Notes under the pieces: generated by a model
Databases searched by the model: none
What the model was told of the DNA's origin: nothing
The model's input: only the letters and a program-made list of their open reading frames with translations
Translations under genes and position numbers: made by a program
Source: Flavobacterium silvisoli
GTDB lineage: Bacteria > Bacteroidota > Bacteroidia > Flavobacteriales > Flavobacteriaceae
Direction: 5' to 3'
Assembly (NCBI RefSeq): GCF_004329815.1
Contig: NZ_SJPE01000001.1
Span: 237,732-301,731, forward strand
Length of the DNA: 64,000 nucleotides
In this document: positions 40,994 to 49,518 of the stretch, one piece after another
Numbering within the stretch: position 1 is the stretch's first letter
How the letters are laid out: the number at the start of each line of letters is the position of its first letter

Positions 40994-42137
40994 TATTTAC
41001 ATTGTATTTCATTTTTCTCAAAATGCGCATGGCTTCCTTAAAACTTAGGTAAACCGTGGCATTGGGTTGTATTTTCAGGAAGGGTTTGGCTTCTACGAGT
41101 TTTCTTTTAGCGTCGTCAAAACCGTTCAGATAACAAATCATCAAAGTAGACGAAAAATTTTCCAAATCCTTTTCCTCTCGTTCCGAAAGCGGAATTCCCT
41201 TTTGCATTTTATTCAGCAAAGCTACGTTAGAATTGTAAATGTGGTGCAACATTTTTTTGTTATAGGACGGGGGTTCAAACAGCATTTGTGTTTCCATTTT
41301 GTAATAGCCGTTGTCAAAAAAGCGAATCGTCAGTTGTTCCAGCGGGTAGTAACTGGTTTTGTCATTCAGCCCCAGCGGGACATGCTCGACTATGGTAAAA
41401 CTTTGATGGTCGTAACTGATTGAAACCACATCGAGGGCCGAGTAAAACAACTTTACCTGCTCATTAATCAGTTCGATATCTACTCTGGAAAGATAGGTTG
41501 TGTCCCTGATTTTTTTGGGGACTCCGGCCCAGCAAATTACAAACAACTCCTTAAAAACCTTATACTTCGAGGGCATGTCTTTATGACGGTTGTTCATAAA
41601 ATCAATGACCCCATCGAGCGTATGGGCAATGCTGTTGCGCGAACTGTTTTCGATGCTGATGACCGCCTCAATATTTTGTTTGGAATACGGGATTTTTTCT
41701 TCCGTCGGCATCGAGTTGCTGCCCACGCGCACAAAGACCGTGTTGGCCAGAATGGTATGAATGTTTTTTTTAAAGAAAGAGGTTTTGTGTTTGGGTTTTA
41801 TGGTCACCAATCCCACTACTTTGTCCTTAGGCAAATTGGGAAAAGGAACATTTTCATATTGAATTTTAGGCGGATTTTCCAGATAGGCATTGACCAGATT
41901 TTGAATCCTGCTGTCGTCGAAAAAATCATCGCCAACAATTTCATTATCATGATCTTCCACACCCACGACAATATATGAATTGTTGGAAGGATTGGAATTG
42001 GATAACGCACAAATGTGCTTCAAAAACTTGGCCTTGCCCTCTTTGGTATGTAAATTCAACTGGCGCTTTTTATCATAAAAACTGCTCTCATCGTTGTGAG
42101 CCAATAGATTTTTGATTAAAAGGCGCTTGTTGATCAT
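40986..42137 (-). CDS. AlbA_2 (Schlafen-type) domain protein
   Basis: The 383-residue protein has an N-terminal AlbA_2 domain with KAKFLKHICALSNSNPSNNSYIVVGVEDHDNEIVG, the pattern of the Schlafen AlbA_2 fold often labelled a putative ATP-binding domain. The C-terminal 230 residues do not match a family I recognise. AlbA_2 proteins are RNA- or DNA-binding or are nucleases. It is the first gene of a two-gene unit with a metallophosphatase. A role in RNA handling or defence is possible but not shown. Confidence 0.8.
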   Translation of the reverse strand: MINKRLLIKNLLAHNDESSFYDKKRQLNLHTKEGKAKFLKHICALSNSNPSNNSYIVVGVEDHDNEIVGDDFFDDSRIQNLVNAYLENPPKIQYENVPFPNLPKDKVVGLVTIKPKHKTSFFKKNIHTILANTVFVRVGSNSMPTEEKIPYSKQNIEAVISIENSSRNSIAHTLDGVIDFMNNRHKDMPSKYKVFKELFVICWAGVPKKIRDTTYLSRVDIELINEQVKLFYSALDVVSISYDHQSFTIVEHVPLGLNDKTSYYPLEQLTIRFFDNGYYKMETQMLFEPPSYNKKMLHHIYNSNVALLNKMQKGIPLSEREEKDLENFSSTLMICYLNGFDDAKRKLVEAKPFLKIQPNATVYLSFKEAMRILRKMKYNVNNA

Positions 42138-42156
42138 TTGCTTTAAGAATGAAGAG

Positions 42157-42172
42157 TAACGATTTTTGATTT
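42157..42172 (-). repeat. 16-bp repeat AAATCAAAAATCGTTA, copy 1 (reverse)
   Basis: A reverse-oriented copy of the motif also found at 44444, 45364 and 45736, here just upstream of the AlbA_2 gene start. Confidence 0.6.
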
Positions 42173-42248
42173 AAGATTGGTTTTTGAAAATTAAGACATA
42201 TTATCCTTCTTCTGTAATCAACAATCAAAATTCTGCAATCTGCAATCA

Positions 42249-43115
42249 TTATGGCACTTTATTCCCCATACTTTCCGTCCAAATGGCAAACCAATCTTCC
42301 TGCTCCAGTTGCAATTCGGCAGCTTTCTGTAACGCCTGAATTCGGGCTACGTTCACGGTCCCTGCTATCGGAATTATTTTGGCCGGGTGCTTTAAAATCC
42401 AGGCCAACAAAATGGTATCGGCACCCAAATGGTACTTCTCAACCAACTGTGCCAATACTTTTTTCAGTCGTCGGGTTTGTTCGATGTCTTCTCGGAAAAC
42501 CGTACCCAGCGGATTCCAGCTCATCGGACGGATGTTGTGCAACTGCATATAATCAAAACTGCCGTCCAACATGGCCTGATGGTGCGTGGCTGAAAACTGC
42601 ACCTGATTATAACTGATTTCTGTTTTTTGTCGAATCAATTCGGTTTGCGAAGCCGTAAAATTGGAAACGCCGAAATCAAGAATTTTTCCTTCCTGTTTCA
42701 GTTGGGCTACCGCTTCTGCTATTTCATCGGCTTCCATCAAAGGACTCGGACGGTGCAACAGCAGTACATCCAGATAATCGGTTTGCAGGTTTTTTAAGGA
42801 ATTCTCAACCGACCAAACGATGTATTTTTTGGAATAATCATAATGTTTGATTTTGTTATCGCGCCCATTGGTGTGCTGAATTCCGCATTTTGAGATGAGT
42901 TGGATTTTTTTTCTGTCAATTTTACTTTGTTTGAACGCTTTACCAAAATCGGCCTCGGTAGTATAATTGCCGTAAATATCGGCATGATCAAAGGTGGTAA
43001 TTTGATTTTCAACACAAAGGTTTATGAGGTGTTCCATTTCGGAAGTGCTGAGGTTTTTATCCCAAATTCCCCAGTTCATAGTTCCGGCTATTATTGATGA
43101 TAATTTTGTTTGCAT
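42249..43115 (-). CDS. Aldo/keto reductase
   Basis: The 288-residue TIM-barrel protein has the AKR tetrad: Asp and Tyr in FDHADIYGNY, Lys in LISKCG and His in VLLLHRPSP. The C-terminal IIPIAGTVNVARIQALQKA binds NADPH. It resembles E. coli YdhF. It reduces an aldehyde or ketone of unknown identity. It is a single gene transcribed away from moxR. Confidence 0.9.
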   Translation of the reverse strand: MQTKLSSIIAGTMNWGIWDKNLSTSEMEHLINLCVENQITTFDHADIYGNYTTEADFGKAFKQSKIDRKKIQLISKCGIQHTNGRDNKIKHYDYSKKYIVWSVENSLKNLQTDYLDVLLLHRPSPLMEADEIAEAVAQLKQEGKILDFGVSNFTASQTELIRQKTEISYNQVQFSATHHQAMLDGSFDYMQLHNIRPMSWNPLGTVFREDIEQTRRLKKVLAQLVEKYHLGADTILLAWILKHPAKIIPIAGTVNVARIQALQKAAELQLEQEDWFAIWTESMGNKVP

Positions 43116-43367
43116 TTTTGTGTTTCTTAAGATGTGTTTAAAAGTAGTTTCGTAAATTTTGCTCTTTTGAAAATTTTAGTATTTTGCCTCAAAAATTTCA
43201 AAGCGGCTATCAGGTCTTAAAATTATAAAAAGAAAATCATAAATCATCCTTAAAATTAAGGTGTTTTCTAAAGTTTTAACGCATTATTAACATCTGGTAA
43301 CCCAATAAATTTTGACTTTTGAAATGTTAAAATTATAACCATCACACATTAGAATAAACCCAAAACT

Positions 43368-44372
43368 ATGGAAGAAAATGGTACTGCTTTAGATATTAGA
43401 GCAATTAATGAAAAAATTGAAAGAGAAAGTGCTTTTATAGACTTGCTGACAATGGAAATGAACAAGGTGATTGTTGGTCAGAAGCACATGGTAGAACGAT
43501 TGTTAATTGGGCTTTTAGGCCAAGGCCATATTCTTTTGGAAGGGGTTCCCGGATTGGCAAAAACATTAGCCATAAACACCTTATCGCAAGCTGTACACGG
43601 AAGCTTTAGCCGCATCCAGTTTACCCCCGATTTATTACCGGCCGACGTTATCGGAACCATGATTTACAACATCAAAGCCAACGAGTTTTCCATCAAAAAA
43701 GGGCCCATCTTCGCCAATTTCGTTTTAGCTGATGAGATTAACCGTGCTCCGGCCAAAGTACAATCGGCTTTGTTGGAAGCCATGCAGGAAAAACAAGTCA
43801 CCATTGGCGATACCACCTTCAAACTAGACAAACCGTTTTTAGTATTGGCTACGCAAAATCCCATTGAACAAGAAGGAACTTACCCATTGCCGGAAGCGCA
43901 GGTAGACCGTTTTATGCTTAAAACCGTCATCGATTATCCAAAAGTAGACGAAGAGCGTTTGGTTATCCGTCAAAACTTGAAAGGTTCTTATGAAAAAGTC
44001 AACCCGGTAGTTTCTATCGATCAAATTCTTCGTGCACAAGAAGCTGTTCGTGAAGTGTATATGGACGAAAAAATTGAAAAATACATCCTCGATATCATTT
44101 TTGCTACCCGTTATCCGGAGAAATACAAATTAGAAAGTTTAAAACCACTGATTGGTTTCGGCGCATCGCCACGTGGAAGTATCAATTTGGCCAATGCTGC
44201 TAAATGTTACGCCTTTATCAAACGTCGTGGCTACGTAATTCCGGAAGACATTCGTGCTGTAGTACATGACGTATTACGCCACAGAATCGGGGTTACTTAT
44301 GAAGCAGAAGCCGAAAACATCACTTCGGTTGATATCATCAACAAAATCGTAAACGAAATCGAAGTGCCTTAA
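43368..44372 (+). CDS. moxR: MoxR-family AAA+ ATPase
   Basis: The 334-residue protein has Walker A GVPGLAKT at about residues 59-66, Walker B LADEINRA, sensor-like ATQNPIEQEGTYPLPEAQVDRF and a C-terminal lid domain. MoxR ATPases act as chaperones for assembly of complexes with VWA-domain proteins. It heads the Bat operon (DUF58, BatA, BatB follow), the usual flavobacterial arrangement linked to oxygen and stress tolerance. Confidence 0.94.
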   Translation: MEENGTALDIRAINEKIERESAFIDLLTMEMNKVIVGQKHMVERLLIGLLGQGHILLEGVPGLAKTLAINTLSQAVHGSFSRIQFTPDLLPADVIGTMIYNIKANEFSIKKGPIFANFVLADEINRAPAKVQSALLEAMQEKQVTIGDTTFKLDKPFLVLATQNPIEQEGTYPLPEAQVDRFMLKTVIDYPKVDEERLVIRQNLKGSYEKVNPVVSIDQILRAQEAVREVYMDEKIEKYILDIIFATRYPEKYKLESLKPLIGFGASPRGSINLANAAKCYAFIKRRGYVIPEDIRAVVHDVLRHRIGVTYEAEAENITSVDIINKIVNEIEVP

Positions 44373-44443
44373 GATTTAAGATTTCTGATAGCTGATTTAA
44401 GACCCGAGAGATTTGCTCGAATTGGCAAAGCATTTAAGATCTG

Positions 44444-44459
44444 AAATCAAAAATCGTTA
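44444..44459 (+). repeat. 16-bp repeat AAATCAAAAATCGTTA, copy 2
   Basis: Forward copy inside the moxR-DUF58 spacer. The match to copy 4 (45736) extends to about 22 bases (CTGAAATCAAAA and onward to TTAATC). Confidence 0.65.
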
Positions 44460-44478
44460 ATCAACAATCAACAATCAC

Positions 44479-45345
44479 ATGGAAACTAAGGATTTACTCA
44501 AAAAAGTTCGTAAAATCGAAATCAAAACCCGAAGATTGAGCGATCACATCTTCTCGGGCGAATACCACACCTCGTTCAAAGGTCGTGGTATGACGTTTTC
44601 GGAAGTACGTCAATACCAGTTCGGCGATGACATACGTGCCATCGACTGGAACGTAACCGCGCGCTACAACGAGCCGTATGTCAAAGTTTTCGAAGAAGAA
44701 CGCGAACTCACCATGATGCTGATGGTAGATATTTCGGGTTCGGAGAGTTTCGGGACCAAAAACCAACTGAAAAGTGAAATTGTGACCGAGATTGCCGCTA
44801 CCATGGCGTTTTCGGCTACACAAAACAATGATAAAATTGGGTTGATCTTATTTTCGGATCAAATTGAGTTGTACATTCCGCCCAAAAAAGGAAAGTCACA
44901 CGTATTGCGTATTATTCGGGAGCTAATTGAATTTGAACCCAAAAGCAAAAAGACCGATTTATCACAGGCTTTAAAATTTCTGTCATCCACGCAGAAAAAG
45001 AAAGCCATTGTCTTTGTAATTTCGGATTTTATGGTAGAAGACGATTACGAGAAAACCTTAAAAATTGCCGGAAAAAAACACGACATCACCGGTGTTCGTG
45101 TGTATGATATTCGCGAGGAAAAAATGCCCAATATCGGTATGGTAGAAATGGAAGATGCGGAAACAGGGGAAATTTTGTTGGTAGACACGAGCTCTAAAAA
45201 AGCGCGTATGAGCTACGAAAAACAATATCAGGACAAAGTGAATTACTTCAAAGATATTTTTTCAAAATGTGGTTCGGGAACTGTCAATACTCGTGTTGAC
45301 GATAGTTATGTAACGAAATTATTAGGCTATTTTAAATCGAGATAA
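44479..45345 (+). CDS. DUF58 (VWA-like) protein of the Bat operon
   Basis: The 288-residue protein has the DUF58 core (FSEVRQYQFGDDIRAIDWNVTAR region) and an internal VWA-like fold with a MIDAS-like DISGS at residues 84-88. In flavobacteria it lies between moxR and batA. It probably works with the MoxR ATPase. It is followed by an inverted-repeat-bounded four-helix-bundle gene that interrupts the operon. Confidence 0.92.
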   Translation: METKDLLKKVRKIEIKTRRLSDHIFSGEYHTSFKGRGMTFSEVRQYQFGDDIRAIDWNVTARYNEPYVKVFEEERELTMMLMVDISGSESFGTKNQLKSEIVTEIAATMAFSATQNNDKIGLILFSDQIELYIPPKKGKSHVLRIIRELIEFEPKSKKTDLSQALKFLSSTQKKKAIVFVISDFMVEDDYEKTLKIAGKKHDITGVRVYDIREEKMPNIGMVEMEDAETGEILLVDTSSKKARMSYEKQYQDKVNYFKDIFSKCGSGTVNTRVDDSYVTKLLGYFKSR

Positions 45346-45360
45346 GAATTTGAGAGTGAT

Positions 45361-45384
45361 GATTAACGATTTTTGATTTTAGAA
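45361..45384. repeat. Left 24-bp inverted repeat of the four-helix-bundle element
   Basis: It matches the reverse complement of 45731-45754 at 23 of 24 positions (T versus C at the fifth base from the inner end). It contains a reverse copy of AAATCAAAAATCGTTA (45364-45379) and ends exactly at the four-helix-bundle start codon. Confidence 0.85.
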
Positions 45385-45752
45385 ATGAAAAAACAAGATT
45401 TAGAGGAGCGATTGATTGATTTTGCAGCAGAAATAATTTTGTTTACCAATGATATTGATAAATCTTATGCCGGAAATCATCTTATTGGTCAAATTGTTCG
45501 CTCATCAACATCTCCGGCTTTAAATTATGGAGAGGCACAAAGTGCTGAAAGTAAAAAAGATTTTATCCATAAAATGGGGATTTCAAAGAATTAAGAGAAA
45601 CGTTTAATTGTTTAAAAATTATTGAAAAAGCAACGTTATCATCAAATATAACCTTAATCAACAAACTAAAATCGGAAGCTAACGAGCTCATTTCAATTTT
45701 TGTTTCAAGTATTAAAACCGCTAAAACAAATTCTGAAATCAAAAATCGTTAA
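45385..45752 (+). pseudogene. Four-helix-bundle (S23/IVP-type) protein, frameshifted
   Basis: From the ATG at 45385 the frame gives 69 residues (QDLEERLIDFAAEIILF, then GNHLIGQIVRSSTSPALNYGEAQ and ESKKDFIHKMGIS), the N-terminal half of the S23/four-helix-bundle family, then stops at 45594. The second half continues in another frame from about 45577 (KELRETFNCLKIIEKATL) to a stop at 45750-45752. A single-base deletion after GIS explains it; restored, the protein would be 122 residues, normal for the family. The last residues (SEIKNR) and the stop lie inside the right inverted repeat. It could be a decayed gene or an assembly error. These proteins also occur in rRNA intervening sequences. Confidence 0.8.
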
Positions 45753-45754
45753 TC
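45731..45754. repeat. Right 24-bp inverted repeat of the four-helix-bundle element
   Basis: Inverted partner of 45361-45384. It contains a forward copy of AAATCAAAAATCGTTA (45736-45751) and ends 11 bases before the next gene of the Bat operon. Confidence 0.85.
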
Positions 45755-45765
45755 TTCAATCAACA

Positions 45766-47400
45766 ATGAAAATAAAGATTTACATATTATTTCTTCTGTT
45801 CTCGATAGGACTTTGGGCGCAACCTAAGGTCTCCACTTCGGTGAATGTTACCAAAAATAAAATCGGCGCCGAATTCAAATTGACCTTAAAAACAGACGTC
45901 GATACTTTGTCTAAAGTAAAATTTCCCGAAGCCAGGAACTTTGGTGCCTTAGAAGTAATTCAATCCTATAAAATTGATACCGTAAAGAAAGGAAGTCGAT
46001 ATGAATTGATTAAAAAATATGGCTTGACTCAATTTGATTCGGGGAAATACACCATTCCCCGTATCCCGGTTCTGATCAACGGCAAGCTCTCGTTTTCCGA
46101 CAGCATTAAAGTGGAAGTCAATGATGTAAAAGTAGACACTCTGAAGCAAAAAATGTATGACATCAAAGACATCGCACAAGTCGAAAGTCCGATGGGTTCT
46201 TGGTGGATTTATGTTTTGGTTTTATTGGTCATCGCCGCTGCCGGATTTTTTATTTACAAATACATCAAAAAAAGACAAACAATCGAAAAAGAGGAAGTCA
46301 TCGTTTTTAAAACGCCAATTGAAAAAGCCACTACCCTGTTGCAACAATTGGAGAAAAAAGAACTTTGGCAAAGAGGTGAAATTAAGAGTTATTATTCGGA
46401 ACTGACAGACATTGCCCGAAATTATATTGAAGAAGAAATCCACATTCCGGCCATGGAAAGCACCACTTCGGAACTGATTGAAGGACTTCGTAAAGCCGCC
46501 AAGCAAAAGAAACTCAAGTTATCCAACGAAACCGTCGAAAACCTTGAAAAAGTTTTGAAACAAGCCGATTTGGTAAAATTTGCCAAAGTAAAGCCGTTGG
46601 ATTTTGAAATCGAAGAAGACAAAAAACGCATCTCCAATTCCATCGTAACCATCCATCAATCCATTCCTGAAACGGTGGAAGAAAATGATGAATTGGCGCT
46701 TTGGAACGAACAGCAAAAAGAACTGGCTCGTTTACAAAAACTAAAAAAGCAAAAACGTGTTCGCATCATTACTACCATAGGAATTGTGGTGGGGATGCTT
46801 TTGTTGGCTTTGCTGAGTTTAATTTATTTCAAAGGATTTGATTATGTCAAAGACAACATCATTGGCCATCCAACCAAAGAACTGATGGAAGGCGAATGGG
46901 TTTACAGCGAATACGGAAATCCGGGCGTGAAAATAGAAACGCCAAAAGTCCTGAAAAGAATGAATGCCGAAAAGATAATGCCCAAAGAAGCAATGGCATT
47001 ATTAAAAGAAATGCAAATTTTCATTTACGGCAGTTTGATTGACGACTTTTACATCAGTGTATCTACGGTTACTTACAAACAAGAAACGCAAATTGATTTA
47101 GACCAGGCCGCAGAAGGAAGCTTAAAGGTTTTCGAAGCGCAAGGCGCACAAAATATTATTGTAAAAACAGAAGATTTCAACACACAAAAAGGCATTAGTG
47201 GTAAAAAAGCGTACGGAACCATGACTGTGTTGGATAAAATTAAAGGCAAATCGACCAAAATGTATTACGAAATGTTGGTTTTTGCCCAAAATGGAGGCTT
47301 ACAACAAATCACAATCATGCATCGCGAAGATGACACTTACGGAAAACAAATTATGGACAGGGTATTAAACTCGGTTGAACTACAAACAACAGACAAATAA
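45766..47400 (+). CDS. BatD-like membrane protein (extra member of the Bat operon)
   Basis: From the ATG at 45766 the product has 544 residues; a longer frame from 45700 would start inside the four-helix-bundle gene. It has a signal peptide (MKIKIYILFLLFSIGLWAQ), a BatD-like beta domain to about residue 140, a transmembrane helix (WWIYVLVLLVIAAAGFFIY) near 155-175, a cytoplasmic helical DUF4381-like region, a second transmembrane helix at about 330-355 and a C-terminal domain of about 190 residues. It ends where batA begins (TAATG, 1-base overlap). Confidence 0.78.
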   Translation: MKIKIYILFLLFSIGLWAQPKVSTSVNVTKNKIGAEFKLTLKTDVDTLSKVKFPEARNFGALEVIQSYKIDTVKKGSRYELIKKYGLTQFDSGKYTIPRIPVLINGKLSFSDSIKVEVNDVKVDTLKQKMYDIKDIAQVESPMGSWWIYVLVLLVIAAAGFFIYKYIKKRQTIEKEEVIVFKTPIEKATTLLQQLEKKELWQRGEIKSYYSELTDIARNYIEEEIHIPAMESTTSELIEGLRKAAKQKKLKLSNETVENLEKVLKQADLVKFAKVKPLDFEIEEDKKRISNSIVTIHQSIPETVEENDELALWNEQQKELARLQKLKKQKRVRIITTIGIVVGMLLLALLSLIYFKGFDYVKDNIIGHPTKELMEGEWVYSEYGNPGVKIETPKVLKRMNAEKIMPKEAMALLKEMQIFIYGSLIDDFYISVSTVTYKQETQIDLDQAAEGSLKVFEAQGAQNIIVKTEDFNTQKGISGKKAYGTMTVLDKIKGKSTKMYYEMLVFAQNGGLQQITIMHREDDTYGKQIMDRVLNSVELQTTDK

Positions 47401-48401
47401 TGAAAGAGGTAAGCTTTTTAAATCCTGAGTTTTTCTGGTTGTTTTTATTACTGCCGGTGGCCATAGTGTGGTTTATTTGGAAAAGAAAAGAGCAAACCGC
47501 TACTTTGAAAATCAGTTCGGTAAAAGGGTTTAAAACACAGAAATCATTGCTGGCCAAACTTAAACCGTTTTTGTTTGTCTTGCGGTTATTGGCATTAAGT
47601 TCACTGATTGTGGCTATGGCAAGACCCCGAAAAGTAGACATCAGCAGCCAAACCAAATCGACTAAAGGAATTGATATTGTAATGGCGATTGACGTTTCGG
47701 GAAGTATGTTGGCCAAAGATTTGAAGCCAAACCGAATGGAAGCCTTAAAAAAAGTAGCCGAAAATTTTGTTGAGGGAAGACCCAATGACCGCATCGGTAT
47801 AGTCGTTTATGCCGCTGAAGCCTACACCAAAACACCGGTGACCAGCGATAAAGCCATTGTACAAGATGCTATTCAAAGCATAAAATACGACAACGTATTG
47901 CAGGACGGAACCGGAATCGGGATGGGATTAACCACTGCCATCAATCGGTTGAAAGAAAGTAAAGCCAAGAGCAAAGTAATCATTCTAATGACTGACGGTG
48001 TGAACAATGCCGGATTTATTGAGCCGGAAACCGCTTCACAAATTGCTAAAGAATACGGCATAAAAGTCTACACTATCGGAATCGGAACCAATGGAGATGC
48101 ACTTTTCCCATATGCTTATGCTCCGGGAGGCGGATTTTTATTCAGAATGATGCCGGTAGAGATTGACGTCAGTTTGCTGCAGACTATTGCCAAAAACACC
48201 GGAGGAAAATATTTCCGTGCCAACAGCAACAGTAAACTGCAAGCCATTTACGACGAAATCAACAAACTGGAAACCACCGAAATTCAGGAATTGAAGTTTT
48301 ATGATTATGACGAAAAATACCGTCCGTTTGTTTGGATTGCTGGTATATTAGTGTTAATCGAATTTGGTTTGCGCAACACGATTTACAGAAGTTTTATATA
48401 A
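47400..48401 (+). CDS. batA: BatA, VWA-domain membrane protein
   Basis: The 333-residue protein has an N-terminal membrane helix pair, then a VWA domain with MIDAS DVSGS at residues 98-102, the conserved Thr/Asp further on (TDGVNNAG), and a C-terminal transmembrane helix (RPFVWIAGILVLIEFGL). The VWA domain faces the periplasm in the usual model. BatA works with BatB and MoxR in aerotolerance and stress survival in Bacteroidota. Start overlaps the previous stop by one base. Confidence 0.92.
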   Translation: MKEVSFLNPEFFWLFLLLPVAIVWFIWKRKEQTATLKISSVKGFKTQKSLLAKLKPFLFVLRLLALSSLIVAMARPRKVDISSQTKSTKGIDIVMAIDVSGSMLAKDLKPNRMEALKKVAENFVEGRPNDRIGIVVYAAEAYTKTPVTSDKAIVQDAIQSIKYDNVLQDGTGIGMGLTTAINRLKESKAKSKVIILMTDGVNNAGFIEPETASQIAKEYGIKVYTIGIGTNGDALFPYAYAPGGGFLFRMMPVEIDVSLLQTIAKNTGGKYFRANSNSKLQAIYDEINKLETTEIQELKFYDYDEKYRPFVWIAGILVLIEFGLRNTIYRSFI

Positions 48402-48477
48402 ATAATTAAGAATGAAAAATTACGAATTACAAATTATTTCAATTCATAATTTAAAATTCATAATTCACAATTAAAGT
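48402..48477. other. A/T-rich repetitive spacer between batA and batB
   Basis: The spacer holds near-repeats of AATTCATAATT and ATTACGAATTAC in both orientations. No gene is present. It breaks the otherwise overlapping gene order of the operon. Confidence 0.5.
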
Positions 48478-49518
48478 ATGTACGAGTTAGAAGAAAAATG
48501 GTATTTGTATCTCTTGTTTGTCATTCCGGCAATGGCATTACTTTTCTTGTACATTCAATTCTGGAAAAGAAAAAAACAACGGGAATTCGGCGATTTGGAT
48601 TTGCTCAAAAAACTAAGTCCGGAAAAATCCGTTTTCAAACCGATTTTGAAATTAATTGTTGTTCTTTTGGCCTTAACCTGCCTCATCATAGGTTTAGTTA
48701 ACCCCAAAATAGGAACAAAACTGGAAACAGTAAAACGTGAAGGAATAGATATCGTTTTTGCCATTGACGTTTCGAAAAGTATGTTGGCCGAAGACGTTGC
48801 TCCAAGCCGATTGGAAAAAAGTAAACAGTTGGTTTCACAAATCATCAACAACTTGGGAAGCGACCGCATCGGAATCATTGCCTATTCAGGAAGTGCTTTC
48901 CCGGTGTTGCCGATTACTACCGATTACAGCGTGGCTAAAATGTTTTTACAAGGTATGAATCCGGGTATCATTTCGGCTCAGGGAACTTCTATCGATCAGG
49001 CCATAAACTTAGCGACCTCTTTTATTGATAAAAAAGACAAAACCAACAAACTGCTCATCATCATTACCGACGGAGAAGACCATTCAAATGAAGCAGTAGG
49101 AGCTGCCGAAGAGGCAAAAAAATTGGGCCTAAAAATCATCACCGTAGGAGTTGGAACCGAAAAAGGAGGTCCGATTCCGCTCAAACGAAACGGAGTAGTG
49201 GAAAGCTTTAAAAGAGATCAAAACGACGAAGTGGTTATCACCAAAAGAGATTCAGAAGTCCTGAAAAAAATTGCCAAAGCCACCGGCGGCGGTTACGTTG
49301 ACGGCAACTCAACCAAAGCGGTATTGGACTATGTAAAAAATGCGCTGGAAAATATTCAGAAAACAGAATTTGAAAGCACACAAATGGCTGATTTTAAATC
49401 ACAGTTTCAATGGTTCTTAGGGTTTGGCTTTTTCTTGTTGTTTTTAGATGTTTTCCTGTTGGAAAAAAGAACCAAATGGGTGAAAAAGATGAATTTATTT
49501 AATGAGAAAGGTAATTAG
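48478..49518 (+). CDS. batB: BatB, VWA-domain membrane protein
   Basis: The 346-residue protein has two N-terminal membrane helices, a VWA domain with MIDAS DVSKS at about residues 97-101 and TDGEDHSN, and a C-terminal helix (QWFLGFGFFLLFLDVFLL). It is paralogous to BatA. The stop adjoins the batC start without a gap. Confidence 0.92.
   Translation: MYELEEKWYLYLLFVIPAMALLFLYIQFWKRKKQREFGDLDLLKKLSPEKSVFKPILKLIVVLLALTCLIIGLVNPKIGTKLETVKREGIDIVFAIDVSKSMLAEDVAPSRLEKSKQLVSQIINNLGSDRIGIIAYSGSAFPVLPITTDYSVAKMFLQGMNPGIISAQGTSIDQAINLATSFIDKKDKTNKLLIIITDGEDHSNEAVGAAEEAKKLGLKIITVGVGTEKGGPIPLKRNGVVESFKRDQNDEVVITKRDSEVLKKIAKATGGGYVDGNSTKAVLDYVKNALENIQKTEFESTQMADFKSQFQWFLGFGFFLLFLDVFLLEKRTKWVKKMNLFNEKGN

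Noticed and set aside
41067..41978. Plus-strand frames of 118 and 131 residues inside the AlbA_2 gene
   Set aside because: Shadows of the minus-strand gene with Phe-rich, unlikely compositions.
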